From the NCBI RefSeq assembly GCF_001007995.1, contig NZ_CP011389.1:2456501-2520500 (forward strand): DNA of 64,000 nucleotides, written 5' to 3'. This document shows positions 18,856-26,898 of the stretch, one piece after another. The stretch's first letter is position 1, and each line of letters begins with the position of its first letter. Made by a program: the position numbers and the translations under genes. The notes beneath the pieces were generated by a model. That model was not told the DNA's origin and did not search any database. It was given only the letters and a program-made list of their open reading frames with translations. The stretch comes from Deinococcus soli (ex Cha et al. 2016) (lineage in GTDB: Bacteria; Deinococcota; Deinococci; Deinococcales; Deinococcaceae).

Positions 18856-20085
18856 TCAGTCCGGCAGGTGGAACGCCACGCGGACATCCAGTCCGCCGCC
18901 CGGCGTGTCGTGCAGCGTGATCTCCGCGCGGTTCACCTGCGCCAGCCGCCGCGCCAGCGGGAGCCCCAGCCCCCGCCCCGGCACGTGCGTCGCCAGGCGC
19001 GTGCCCAGCTGGAACGCCTGCTCGTGCAGGCTCGGGTGCAGGCCCGGCCCGTGGTCCGTCACGCGGATCACCGGCCCCCACAGTGCCGTCGGCGGGTCCA
19101 GCGTCACCGTGATCGGCCCGTCGCTGTACTTGATGGCGTTCTCGACGAGGTTCTCCACAATCTGCTGCACCTGGCTGGCGTCCACCACCCACAGCAGCGG
19201 CCCAGAGGGGCGGCGCACCCGCACGCGCATGTTCTCGTGCCGCGCGACCAGCGCCGTCAGGTCCGTCAGGACCGGCAGGGCCGTCATCTGCACGTACATG
19301 GCGTCCAGGCGTTCCAGTTCGCTGCGCCGCGCCATCTGGTCGGCGGCGCCCTCGATGCTGCGCAGCAGCTTCTCCCGCGCGCGGACGTTGTCGGTGTGCC
19401 GCAGCGCCTCGGTGGCCAGCAGCAGCGCCTGCATGGGTCGGCGCAGCTCGTGCGCGGCCATGCCCAGCGCCTCGCGCTGCTGGGACTCGCTGCGCTCCCG
19501 GGTGTGCCGCTCGTACCCCGCGCGGTTCAGCGCCGTGAGGATCAGGGTGCTGCCCAGCAGCCCGCTCAGGAGCCCCGCGAGCAGCATGGTGCTCTCCAGC
19601 GCCTGCAGGTTCCGCTTCAGGGTGAGTCGCGCCTGAGCCTGCCGCGCGCGGCTGCGTTCATCGAGCGCCAGCACGATCCGCAGCGCCCGCTGCGTGTCCG
19701 CCGGGGTGCGCCGCTCGATCAGCGGCGTGACGTCCTGTAGGCGCCCGCCCACCTGCTGCTTGCCTGTCTCTTGTTCACCCGCATCAGGGTCCGGGTAGCG
19801 CTGACTGGAGCCCAGCAGATCCAGCACCTCGCGCCGCCTGGCGTCCAGCGTCACCGCCGGGGTGTCTCCGCCGACCTCCAGCGCCGCGTACCGCACCAGG
19901 GTGGTCAGCAGCTTCTGGTACGGCGGGTCCCACAACGTCGCGTCGTCCTGCGCCAGGTCACGCCGGGCTGGCAGGAACGCCGCGACGATCAGCAGGACCG
20001 ACAGCAGCATCGGCAGCAGCGCCATGAGCAGATTCGCCCGGCTCTGCTGCGTCAGGTCCCACAGCGGCGCGCGGTCCGGCGTCAC
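18856..20085 (-). CDS. orphan sensor histidine kinase
   Basis: A 409-residue membrane kinase. Two membrane segments (about 18-39 and 166-186) enclose a sensor loop of roughly 125 residues outside the membrane. The dimerisation/phosphoacceptor region has AAHELRRP with His212 as the likely phosphate site, followed by the ATP-binding N box ENLVENAIKYSDG, DHGPGL and GRGLGLPLARRL. No response regulator is adjacent, so the partner and stimulus are unknown. It starts at a GTG whose bases overlap the stop (GTGA) of a short upstream reading frame, with no ribosome binding site of its own, which suggests coupled translation. Confidence 0.88.
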   Translation of the reverse strand: MTPDRAPLWDLTQQSRANLLMALLPMLLSVLLIVAAFLPARRDLAQDDATLWDPPYQKLLTTLVRYAALEVGGDTPAVTLDARRREVLDLLGSSQRYPDPDAGEQETGKQQVGGRLQDVTPLIERRTPADTQRALRIVLALDERSRARQAQARLTLKRNLQALESTMLLAGLLSGLLGSTLILTALNRAGYERHTRERSESQQREALGMAAHELRRPMQALLLATEALRHTDNVRAREKLLRSIEGAADQMARRSELERLDAMYVQMTALPVLTDLTALVARHENMRVRVRRPSGPLLWVVDASQVQQIVENLVENAIKYSDGPITVTLDPPTALWGPVIRVTDHGPGLHPSLHEQAFQLGTRLATHVPGRGLGLPLARRLAQVNRAEITLHDTPGGGLDVRVAFHLPD

Positions 20086-20285
20086 GTGCCCTGCGGTCCG
20101 TCACCCGGCACAGTGGCCCCCCGGCCGGACCGTGCCGGGCGACGCGGGCGGCGCGCAGAAGGCGCACAGAGAGAGCGGAAGGCGGAAGCGGGGACGCCAG
20201 GGAAGACGCGAAGAAAGAGGCGTCCGCCGACCCGGCCACCCGGACGGGCGGCGCCCGGCAGCGTGCGGACGTGGGGGGGGAACAC
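20082..20285 (-). CDS. possible leaderless upstream ORF coupled to the histidine kinase
   Basis: A 67-codon frame from the GTG at 20285 that ends in a TGA overlapping the kinase GTG (GTGA). A minus-strand TAGCAT lies seven bases before it, the same spacing as proven-looking leaderless starts nearby. The product would be rich in Arg, Pro and Gly and its codons (TTT CTT, CCT) look less optimised than those of real genes, so it may serve only to bring ribosomes to the kinase start. An alternative is that this is simply a leader. Confidence 0.35.
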   Translation of the reverse strand: MFPPHVRTLPGAARPGGRVGGRLFLRVFPGVPASAFRSLCAPSARRPRRPARSGRGATVPGDGPQGT

Positions 20286-20292
20286 GCCGCGC

Positions 20293-20298
20293 ATGCTA
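20293..20298 (-). promoter_or_regulatory. -10 element for the histidine kinase transcript
   Basis: TAGCAT on the minus strand, seven bases from the GTG at 20285. It is the only TAnnnT in the 286-base gap on this strand that is near a start codon leading into the kinase. Confidence 0.5.
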
Positions 20299-20354
20299 GC
20301 GATTTCCCGCCGGGCCACTCAAGGGTCCCCCGGCCGAACCCGGGCGGAGCGCGG

Positions 20355-20360
20355 TATGCT
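20355..20360 (+). promoter_or_regulatory. -10 element of the PfkB-mltG pair
   Basis: TATGCT, eleven bases before the ATG at 20372, leaving a leader of only a few bases. Confidence 0.5.
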
Positions 20361-20371
20361 GCCGGGCGGAC

Positions 20372-21331
20372 ATGACTGAACGACCGCTGGTTTCGCTGGG
20401 GGACCTGACCTGGGACGTGCTGGCGAAGCCGGACACGCTGCTGCTGCCCGGAGGGGACAGCACGGGAAGGATTGAACTGTCGGGCGGCGGAAGCGCCGCC
20501 AATCTCGCGGTGTGGGCCCGCCGCGCCGGGGCCGCGCGCGCCGTGCATTTCATCGGGAAGATCGGTCAGGACCGCTTCGGCGAACTGGCTGTCGCGGAAC
20601 TCCAGGCCGAGGGCGTCAGCGCCGACGTCATCGAGAGCGCCGAGCACCCCACCGGCGTGATCCTGGGCCTGATCGACCGGCGCGGGCAGCGCGCCATGCT
20701 GACCGGGCAGGGCGCCGACTGGGAACTTCTCCCGCACGAACTGCCCACCGAGACCCTGCGCCGCTGCGGGCACCTGCACCTGACCGCCTGGAGTCTGTTC
20801 CGCGACCCGCCCCGCTCGGCCGCGCTGCACGCCGCGCAGCTGGCCCGCGCGGGCGGCGCCACCCTGAGCCTCGACCCGGGCAGTTTCCAGATGATCCAGA
20901 GCATGGGCCGCGAGGTGTTCCTGCGCATCCTGGACCGCCTGCCGGTCGACGTGCTGTTCCCCAACGACGACGAGGCCCGCGCCATGAGCGGCCGCGGCGA
21001 CCGAGGTGACGCCATGGACTGGTTCCGCACGCGCTTCCCGGACGCGCTGATCGTCATGAAACTCGACGAGGACGGCGTGCTGATCGAGGGCCCCGCCCAG
21101 GCCCGCGTGCAGGTGCCCGCCACGAACGAGCGCGCCGTGGACGCCACGGGTGCCGGAGACGCCTTCGGCGGCGCGTTCCTGACCGGCTGGCTGACCCACG
21201 GGGACGCCGTGCGGGCCGCGCAGCTGGCCGTGCAGGTCGGCGGCTGGGTCGTGTCGCGCTTCGGGGCGCGCCCCCCCACCGACGAGGACCTCCTGAACCG
21301 CATCGCCACGCACGCCGCGGGGGCCGCGTGA
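20372..21331 (+). CDS. PfkB-family carbohydrate kinase
   Basis: A 319-residue ribokinase-fold sugar or nucleoside kinase. The N-terminal [16 protein letters not shown] binds the substrate, [12 protein letters not shown] is the first family signature, and [13 protein letters not shown] near residue 255 holds the catalytic Asp and anion hole. The substrate cannot be told; the family covers ribose, fructose, KDG and nucleosides. The mltG start overlaps its stop by four bases (GTGA), which makes the two a translationally coupled pair even though no functional link is obvious. Confidence 0.85.
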   Translation: MTERPLVSLGDLTWDVLAKPDTLLLPGGDSTGRIELSGGGSAANLAVWARRAGAARAVHFIGKIGQDRFGELAVAELQAEGVSADVIESAEHPTGVILGLIDRRGQRAMLTGQGADWELLPHELPTETLRRCGHLHLTAWSLFRDPPRSAALHAAQLARAGGATLSLDPGSFQMIQSMGREVFLRILDRLPVDVLFPNDDEARAMSGRGDRGDAMDWFRTRFPDALIVMKLDEDGVLIEGPAQARVQVPATNERAVDATGAGDAFGGAFLTGWLTHGDAVRAAQLAVQVGGWVVSRFGARPPTDEDLLNRIATHAAGAA

Positions 21332-22344
21332 GGCGTGGTGCCGGCTGCCTGCGCGTCCTGGCCGTCTTCACGCTGCTGCTGTTCGGCGCGCTCGGCGGGG
21401 CCCTGTGGTACGTACGCGGCCTCCTGGGGCCAGCGGGCGGCCCCGCGTACACCCTGGAAGTCAAACCCGGCGACACCCTGGCGGGCGTGGCGGGCACGCT
21501 GCAGGCGCAGCGGATCGTGAAGAACGGCGACGTGCTGCGCTTCCTGATGCGCCGCAGCGGCACCGCCGGCAGCCTGAAAGAGGGCCTGTACGACCTCAGC
21601 GGCACCATGACCGCCGAGCAGGTCGCCGAGAAGCTCGCCGGGCCCGCCCGCATTCCCACCGTCAGCGTCACCATCCCCGAGGGGCGGCGCGTGCGCGACC
21701 TGAGCGCCATCTTCCAGAAGGCCGGGTTCGACGGCGCGGCCATCCTGAAGGTCCTGAACGATGCCAGCCTCAGCCCCCACGCGGGCGGCAGGCAGCCGAA
21801 CCTCGAGGGGTTCCTGTTCCCCGCCACGTACGACCTGCGCCCCCAGGCCACCCCGCGGCAGATCGTGCAGACCCTGCTGGACCGCATGAACCAGGAATTC
21901 ACGCCCGAACGCGTCGCCAGCGCCAAAAAGCTGGGCCTGAGCGTCCGCGACTGGGTGATCCTGGCCAGCATGGTTCAGGCCGAGGCCGCCAACGACGCCG
22001 AGATGCCCATCATCGCCGGGGTGTTCCTGAACCGCCTGCGCGACGGCATGACCCTGGGCAGCGACCCCACCGTCGCCTACGGCCTGGGCAAGGACCTCCC
22101 GGAACTCGACCGCAGCGCCGGGGACTTCACGAAGGACACCCCCTACTCCACGTACACCCGCGCCGGCCTGCCCGCCGGACCCATCAACAACCCCGGACAG
22201 GCCGCGCTCCTCGCCGTCCTCAGCCCGAAGCGGACCCTCCCAGACGGCCGGGACGCCGTGTACTTCCTGCACGGGCTGAACGGCAACATCTACGTGAACC
22301 ACACCTACGCCGAACACAACCGCGACATCGCCCGGTACCGCTGA
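21328..22344 (+). CDS. mltG: endolytic murein transglycosylase MltG
   Basis: A 338-residue inner-membrane enzyme that cuts nascent glycan strands and so sets their length. One membrane anchor (about residues 9-28) is followed by a LysM-like region ([17 protein letters not shown]) and the YceG catalytic domain with [12 protein letters not shown], the catalytic Glu in [25 protein letters not shown] and [17 protein letters not shown]. It starts with GTG inside the PfkB stop codon. A very stable 20-bp hairpin follows the stop. Confidence 0.92.
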   Translation: MRRGAGCLRVLAVFTLLLFGALGGALWYVRGLLGPAGGPAYTLEVKPGDTLAGVAGTLQAQRIVKNGDVLRFLMRRSGTAGSLKEGLYDLSGTMTAEQVAEKLAGPARIPTVSVTIPEGRRVRDLSAIFQKAGFDGAAILKVLNDASLSPHAGGRQPNLEGFLFPATYDLRPQATPRQIVQTLLDRMNQEFTPERVASAKKLGLSVRDWVILASMVQAEAANDAEMPIIAGVFLNRLRDGMTLGSDPTVAYGLGKDLPELDRSAGDFTKDTPYSTYTRAGLPAGPINNPGQAALLAVLSPKRTLPDGRDAVYFLHGLNGNIYVNHTYAEHNRDIARYR

Positions 22345-22356
22345 CCACCGCGCGCA

Positions 22357-22403
22357 CAGCAGTCAGAGGCCGTGAGAGAAGTCCTCACGGCCTCTGACTG
22401 CTG
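22357..22403 (+). terminator. 20-bp perfect hairpin after mltG
   Basis: Arms 22357-22376 and 22384-22403 pair without a mismatch around a seven-base loop (AGAAGTC). There is no T tract. It starts 13 bases after the mltG stop and is followed 22 bases later by 66-bp element copy B, so the two together form the mltG 3' region. Confidence 0.6.
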
Positions 22404-22424
22404 CGGAGTGAGGATCTGACATGA

Positions 22425-22491
22425 CAGTGGCTGGCCGTGGAGTGCACGGGCCTGCTGCTGGCCCCTCAGTGCAGCTGAAAACCGCTGTGAC
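22425..22491 (+). repeat. 66-bp intergenic element, copy B
   Basis: Begins CAGTGGCTGGCCGTGGAG, carries GGGCCTGCTGCTGGCCCCTCA in the middle and ends AAAACCGCTGTGAC. Its internal stem bases differ from copy A but can still pair (TGCAC/GTGCA), which points to selection on structure. Confidence 0.65.
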
Positions 22492-22539
22492 TTGCGTGGA
22501 CCGCAGGCAGGCCACACCTGTCTGACCTGCAGCTGACGA

Positions 22540-22558
22540 CGTGACAAACTTCGTCACG
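22540..22558 (+). promoter_or_regulatory. candidate operator upstream of the gene at 22589
   Basis: CGTGAC and GTCACG arms around a seven-base spacer, about 20 bases before the -10. The right half AACTTCGTCACG recurs, inverted and with one change, at 23116-23127 before the secreted protein gene, so both genes may answer to one regulator. Confidence 0.35.
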
Positions 22559-22576
22559 AAACCCGCCTGCGCCCGG

Positions 22577-22582
22577 TACAGT
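22577..22582 (+). promoter_or_regulatory. -10 element fixing the start at 22589
   Basis: TACAGT followed by six bases and ATG. It rules against the longer frame from 22541, which would run through the operator. Confidence 0.65.
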
Positions 22583-22588
22583 ACGGAC

Positions 22589-22960
22589 ATGATCCTGACA
22601 ACGCTGCTGCTGGTCGCTGGCCTGGCGGCCGCGGCCCTCCTGCTGCGCCGCGTGCTGGGCGGCGGTGAACGCTACGAGCGGATTCCGCGCGGTCCTGGCC
22701 GCCGCGACAGTGCGCAGGACGTGTACTGGGAAGCGCGGGTCCTGGCCGCCCTGAACGGCAACCGCGCCGCGCTGGAACGCCAGGTGGTCGGCAAGCAGCG
22801 CCACAAACCCGGCCTGAAACGCTGGGAGCTGCTGCGCCTCGTGTACCTGGACCTCACGCGGCGTGGCGCCGCCCGTCCCACGGAACGCCCGGCGGCCGGA
22901 CGCCGCCCTTCCGGGCGCCGCACTGGCGCGCGTGGGGGAACGTTCCGCACGCACTTCTAG
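22589..22960 (+). CDS. small membrane-anchored hypothetical protein
   Basis: A protein of 123 residues that I do not recognise. Residues 2-19 (ILTTLLLVAGLAAAALLL) form one membrane segment, and the rest is a basic cytoplasmic tail with DAQ-like helix QDVYWEARVLAALNGNRAALERQVVGKQRHKPGLKRWELLRLVYLDLTRRG, ending in an Arg/Gly-rich stretch that could touch nucleic acid or lipid. It has its own leaderless promoter and a palindromic operator. Confidence 0.6.
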   Translation: MILTTLLLVAGLAAAALLLRRVLGGGERYERIPRGPGRRDSAQDVYWEARVLAALNGNRAALERQVVGKQRHKPGLKRWELLRLVYLDLTRRGAARPTERPAAGRRPSGRRTGARGGTFRTHF

Positions 22961-22980
22961 AACAGTTCTCCGCACGGAGG

Positions 22981-23015
22981 CCTCAGGCGCCGGTCTTCCT
23001 GAGGTCTCCTTCTTC
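22981..23015 (+). terminator. weak hairpin with pyrimidine tail
   Basis: CCTCAGG (22981-22987) pairs with CCTGAGG (22998-23004), followed by a TCTCCTTCTTCT tail. It suits a terminator for the gene ending at 22960. The rest of the gap to 23174 holds no gene that I can see. Confidence 0.4.
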
Positions 23016-23174
23016 TGTCCTGCCCGGCAGGCCCCACTCGCTTTCCTGCGGAGCTTGACAGTGGAGTCCTGCGGCCTTCCGCTCCTCGTCCAGGTGTCCG
23101 GTGCGCGCCCCGGCACGTGATGAAGTTCACGCTGGCCGACACGTGATTGACGGACGCGTCGCAGCCTGCGGGGC

Positions 23175-23798
23175 ATGAAGCGCGTCCTGATGACCTTCCT
23201 GCTCGGCACCGTCACCCTGGCCCCCGCTGCCTCGTTCAGCCTGGGCGGGCAGCTGCGTAACCCCGCCCAGGCCCGGCCGCTCGGCAGCGGGCCGCTGACC
23301 GTGCTGCTCACCAACCTGGGGGGCGGCTGGCTGCTCGGCATGGGCCCCCTGAAGGGCGAGCGGTTCAACGTCGTCGTGCCGTCCGGATTCAGACCCCCGG
23401 TGCAGCCGCTGGACGTGTGTGACGGCGTGACCGTGCAGCCCGCCGGGGCCCGCACGTACACCGCTGAGACGCTGCTGCTGTTCGGCGCCGCGTCGAACGC
23501 CGTGGCGACCCTGGTGCAGGCGGATCACCCGACCGTCGCCACGCAGCGCGGGCAGTGGGTGTACAGCGACCGCACGGTCACCCTGCGGGGGCGCTGCGCG
23601 GGCCTGAACACGTACTACAACCTGACGCTGCGGCCCGGCTGGACCGGCGTGACCACCGAGAGCCGCGACGGCCGCTTCGAGATCCGCAACGCCACCGTGA
23701 ACCTGCCGTACTGGGTGCAGCCGGTCCTGACCCGCGACGCCCGCGCGACCTTCCCTGCGTTGTTCAGCGGTCAGCGCAGCGCGTTCAGGAACCGCTGA
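23175..23798 (+). CDS. secreted hypothetical protein
   Basis: A 207-residue protein with a clear signal peptide (MKRVLMTFLLGTVTLAPAASF). The mature part is strand-rich with two cysteines (DVCDG and GRCAGL) that could form a disulfide, and ends WVQPVLTRDARATFPALFSG. It matches no family I can name. Its last 14 bases overlap the convergent mutL gene. A sequence related to the operator at 22540 lies at 23116-23127. Confidence 0.65.
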   Translation: MKRVLMTFLLGTVTLAPAASFSLGGQLRNPAQARPLGSGPLTVLLTNLGGGWLLGMGPLKGERFNVVVPSGFRPPVQPLDVCDGVTVQPAGARTYTAETLLLFGAASNAVATLVQADHPTVATQRGQWVYSDRTVTLRGRCAGLNTYYNLTLRPGWTGVTTESRDGRFEIRNATVNLPYWVQPVLTRDARATFPALFSGQRSAFRNR

Positions 23799-25455
23799 CC
23801 CCCGGCCCGCCGGTCGGCGCGGCGTCCCGCCCGCGCGGCACGTCCCGCGCGCCCCGCCGCCCGAACGCGTGCGCCAGGTCCCGCTCGCTGAGGCGCAGCA
23901 CCGTGGGCCGCCCGTGCGGGCACGCCCACGGGTGCTCGCAGCCTGCCAGGGCGTCCAGCACCGCCTGACCCCGCCCCAGGTCCAGCATCCCGGCTTTCAG
24001 GGCAGGCGCGCAGGCCAGCTGAGCCAGCACCGCCCGGCGCGGGTCCGGACCGTCCCCCAGCGCACTCTCGACGATCTGCTCGTGCAACCTCGGGACGTTC
24101 AGGGGGGCCAGCGCGGCGGGCAAGGTGCGCAGGCGGGCCAGTCCCGCCCCGAAGTCCTCGATGGTCAGGCCCCAGGCCTGCAACTCGGGGCCGCGCTCGT
24201 GCAGACGCGCCAGCTGCTCGGGGGTCAGGTGCAGCAGCTCCGGCTCGGGCAGTTCCGCCGGGTGCTCGGCGTCCAGTGCGCGGGTCAGGTGCTCGAACAG
24301 GGCGCGTTCGTGCGCCGCGTGCGCGTCCACCACCCACAGGTCCCCCTCGCCCTGCGCGAGCAGGTACAGCTCCTGATACACGCCCAGCAGCGTCAACGCC
24401 GGGAACGCCGCGTGCCCCGGTGCCGGGGCGGGCTGTGCCGCCGGGCGCAACTCCGGCAGCGCCCGCGCCAGCGGATGCGTCGCCAGGGCCGCTGCCACCG
24501 CCGCCCGCACCCGCGCCGCCACGCCCGTCAGGTCCGCCAGCGCCACCACCTGCTTCGCCGGGTGCACGTTCGGGTTGTGATCCTCCGGCGCGACCGTCAC
24601 GTCCAGCACGCACAGCGGCGCCACACCCGCCGGGAGGAGCTCCGCGAAGCCCTCGATCACGGCGCGTTCCAGGTCCGGCGGGGCCAGCACGGGCCGACCG
24701 TTCACGCTGAAATGCATCCGGTCGCGCCGCGCCCGCGTCAACTCCGGGCGCGACACCACCCCGCCCACCCCCTCGCCCGAAACAGCCAGGACGCGGTTCG
24801 CGCTCAGCGGGCCGTACACGCTCGCCACCGCGCCCCGGTGATCGCTGGGGGCGTGTGTCAGGCGCACCTCGCCGTCCACCGTCAGCCGCCAGTGCAGGGC
24901 CGGATGGTGCAGCACGTAGCGGCCCAGCAGCGCCGTCACCTCCCGCACCTCGGATGCCGCCGGGGCCTGCGTCCGCAGCCGCGCGGGCAGCCGCGCGAAC
25001 AGGCTGCGCACCGTCACGGTCGTTCCGGCCGGGGCGGACGCGCGGGCCACCTGCACGTCCTCGCCCTGGGCCAGCACCTCGCAGGCACCCACCTGCGCCG
25101 CCGGACGCGACACCACGTGCAGTTCCCCGGCCTGCGCCGCCGCCCACAGCGCCTCGCCCCGGAAGCCCAGCGTCGTCACGCCGTCCACGGACCTGGCCTG
25201 CGGGGACAGCTTGCTCGTCGCGTGTCGCAGCGGTGCCAGACCCACCGACCCCGCCGGAATGCCCGCTCCGTTGTCCCGCACCCGCACCAGCCGCAGGCCC
25301 CCGCCGTCCACCTCGACCTCGATGCGGGTCGCCCCGGCGTCCAGCGCGTTGTCCACCAGTTCCCGCACCACGTCCAGTGGGCGCGACACCACCTCACCGG
25401 CCGCGATCAGGCGCGCCACGTGGGCCGGGAGAACGTGAATGTCAGGCGAGGTCAC
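23785..25455 (-). CDS. mutL: DNA mismatch repair protein MutL
   Basis: A 556-residue GHKL ATPase that links MutS to strand cutting. N-terminal ATPase motifs are complete: LIAAGEVVSRP, ELVDNALDAG, DNGAGI (61-66) and TLGFRGEALW (95-104). The C-terminal domain has the endonuclease motif DAHAAHERALFE (377-388, the DQHA-type site) and a zinc-site ACPHGRPT near 511, so it should nick DNA itself, as expected in a species without MutH. It is on the shorter side for the family because of a short linker. It starts with GTG, six bases from a TACCCT, and its 3' end overlaps the secreted protein gene. mutS lies 1.5 kb away, separated by two unrelated genes. Confidence 0.95.
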   Translation of the reverse strand: MTSPDIHVLPAHVARLIAAGEVVSRPLDVVRELVDNALDAGATRIEVEVDGGGLRLVRVRDNGAGIPAGSVGLAPLRHATSKLSPQARSVDGVTTLGFRGEALWAAAQAGELHVVSRPAAQVGACEVLAQGEDVQVARASAPAGTTVTVRSLFARLPARLRTQAPAASEVREVTALLGRYVLHHPALHWRLTVDGEVRLTHAPSDHRGAVASVYGPLSANRVLAVSGEGVGGVVSRPELTRARRDRMHFSVNGRPVLAPPDLERAVIEGFAELLPAGVAPLCVLDVTVAPEDHNPNVHPAKQVVALADLTGVAARVRAAVAAALATHPLARALPELRPAAQPAPAPGHAAFPALTLLGVYQELYLLAQGEGDLWVVDAHAAHERALFEHLTRALDAEHPAELPEPELLHLTPEQLARLHERGPELQAWGLTIEDFGAGLARLRTLPAALAPLNVPRLHEQIVESALGDGPDPRRAVLAQLACAPALKAGMLDLGRGQAVLDALAGCEHPWACPHGRPTVLRLSERDLAHAFGRRGARDVPRGRDAAPTGGPGVSGS

Positions 25456-25461
25456 CCGGTC

Positions 25462-25467
25462 AGGGTA
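25462..25467 (-). promoter_or_regulatory. -10 element of mutL
   Basis: TACCCT on the minus strand, six bases from the GTG at 25455. No radiation/desiccation response palindrome is visible nearby. Confidence 0.6.
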
Positions 25468-25494
25468 GCGGTTCCCGCACCCGCACTTCCTGCC

Positions 25495-26100
25495 TCAGGT
25501 CGCGTTCTGCGGGCCGGGGACGGCGGTCAGCAGGGCGTGCAGCGCGGCCGGGACGGCGTCAGGGGGGAGGTGACCCAGCAGGACCAGCTGCGCGAGGCCG
25601 TGCACGGTCCCCCACAGCGCCGCCGCGAGGGCCTGTGGCTGGTCGCTGCGGAGCTGCCCGGCGTGCAGGGCCGCCCGGATCAGGCTGTCCAGCAGCGCGT
25701 GGTTGCGTTCGATCAGGGGGGTCAGCGGTGAGGGGCGGTCTGGCGGGCAGATCTCCGGGTCGAAGATCAGCGTGAATGCCTGCGGGTGTTGCGCGGCGTA
25801 CGCGACGTACGCCACGCCGACACCCAGCAGGTTCCCGAGCGCATCGGGGGTGGCGGCGGCCTGCTCCTGCGCGGTGACGAACTCGGTCATGCACGTCAGC
25901 GCCAGCGCCACGAGCAGGCCCTGGCGGTCCCCGAAGTGATGGGCGGGCGCGGCGTGGCTGACCCCGGCGCGGCGGGCGACCTCGCGCAGGCTGAGGCTGC
26001 GGGCGGGGTGGGTGCGCAGCAGGTCGCGGGCGGCGGCCAGCAGAGCGGCGCGCAGGTCACCGTGATGGTAGGCGCGGGCCGCAGAGGTGGAACTTGACAT
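25495..26100 (-). CDS. TetR/AcrR-family regulator
   Basis: A repressor of about 201 residues. The N-terminal helix-turn-helix is typical (LLAAARDLLRTHPARSLSLREVARRAGVSHAAPAHHFGDRQGL), followed by a ligand-binding region without family name. It diverges from an NAD(P)H quinone reductase gene, and two identical-type palindromes TTGACANTGTCAA lie in between, so it very likely represses both itself and the reductase until a quinone or electrophile binds. One palindrome covers its start codon. The start at 26100 has a CATCAT seven bases upstream; the ATG at 26109 is an alternative. Confidence 0.85.
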   Translation of the reverse strand: MSSSTSAARAYHHGDLRAALLAAARDLLRTHPARSLSLREVARRAGVSHAAPAHHFGDRQGLLVALALTCMTEFVTAQEQAAATPDALGNLLGVGVAYVAYAAQHPQAFTLIFDPEICPPDRPSPLTPLIERNHALLDSLIRAALHAGQLRSDQPQALAAALWGTVHGLAQLVLLGHLPPDAVPAALHALLTAVPGPQNAT

Positions 26101-26150
26101 TGTCAACATGATGGCGCACGCTGAAACCAGCTGCAATTTGACAGTGTCAA
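26094..26150. promoter_or_regulatory. twin TetR operators
   Basis: Two perfect palindromes, TTGACATTGTCAA (26094-26106) and TTGACAGTGTCAA (26138-26150), are 44 bases apart centre to centre, which is close to four helical turns. They lie on the same face of the DNA between the divergent regulator and reductase genes. Confidence 0.8.
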
Positions 26151-26226
26151 GATGGAAGTTCTGCCCTCAGCTGCCGTGCACCCTCAGCGCACGCGGACGC
26201 CCCACGTCACCCCCGGAGCCCAGCCC

Positions 26227-26844
26227 ATGAACACCCTCGTCATCAGCGGCCACCCCCGCCCCGGCAGCCTCAGCCACGCCCTCGCCGCCCACTACGCTGA
26301 CGCCGCACGCGCCGCCGGAGCCCGGGTGCAGACCCTCGCCCTGAGCGACCTGCACTTTGACCCCCACCTGTACGCCGGCTATCACGCCGGGCAGCCCCTG
26401 GAACCCGACCTGAAACGCGCCCAGGACCTCCTGCGCTGGAGCACCCACCTGTGCCTGGCCTATCCCGTCTGGTGGGGCGCGCCCCCCGCACTCCTCAAGG
26501 GCTTCATCGACCGGGCGTTCCAGCCCGGCTTCGCCTTCCGCTACCGCGAGGGCCACGCCTTTCCCGAGCGCCTGCTCACGGGCCGCACCGCCCGGCTGAT
26601 CGTCACCAGCGACAGCCCCGCGTGGTACCTGCGCGCCGTCATGCGCGACAGCGCCGTGAACACCGTCGCCCGCAGCACCCTCAGCTTCAGCGGCCTCCGT
26701 CCCGTCCGCGTCACCCGCCTGGGCCCTGTCCGCACCAGCACCCCGCAGCAGCGTCAGCGCTGGCTCGATTACGTCGCGGTCCTCGCAGCCCGTGACCACC
26801 GCCGGACCGGCAGGCCTCAGTCCATCCCCCACCCGACCCGCTGA
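26227..26844 (+). CDS. NAD(P)H-dependent quinone/flavin oxidoreductase (NQO/KefF type)
   Basis: A 205-residue flavodoxin-fold enzyme from the ATG at 26227. It has the N-terminal FMN/FAD loop VISGHPRPGSLSHALA and the active-site segment AYPVWWGAPPALLKGFIDRAFQPGFAF, both typical of two-electron quinone reductases related to NQO1, MdaB and KefF. It should reduce quinones without releasing semiquinone radicals. An open frame extends to the ATG at 26152, which abuts the second operator, but the shorter start fits the family. Regulated by the divergent TetR protein, by inference. Confidence 0.85.
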   Translation: MNTLVISGHPRPGSLSHALAAHYADAARAAGARVQTLALSDLHFDPHLYAGYHAGQPLEPDLKRAQDLLRWSTHLCLAYPVWWGAPPALLKGFIDRAFQPGFAFRYREGHAFPERLLTGRTARLIVTSDSPAWYLRAVMRDSAVNTVARSTLSFSGLRPVRVTRLGPVRTSTPQQRQRWLDYVAVLAARDHRRTGRPQSIPHPTR

Positions 26845-26848
26845 TCCC

Positions 26849-26888
26849 CACTGTTCACTTCCCACTCACAGCGCACGGAGCCCCGTGC
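26849..26888. terminator. heptad repeat half-site and hairpin between convergent genes
   Basis: CACTGTT CACTTCC CACTCAC (26849-26869) are three seven-base units like those at 5630-5695. They are followed by the hairpin GCACGG/CCGTGC (26873-26888). Together they separate the reductase and mutS ends. Confidence 0.45.
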
Positions 26889-26898
26889 ACCGCTTCTC

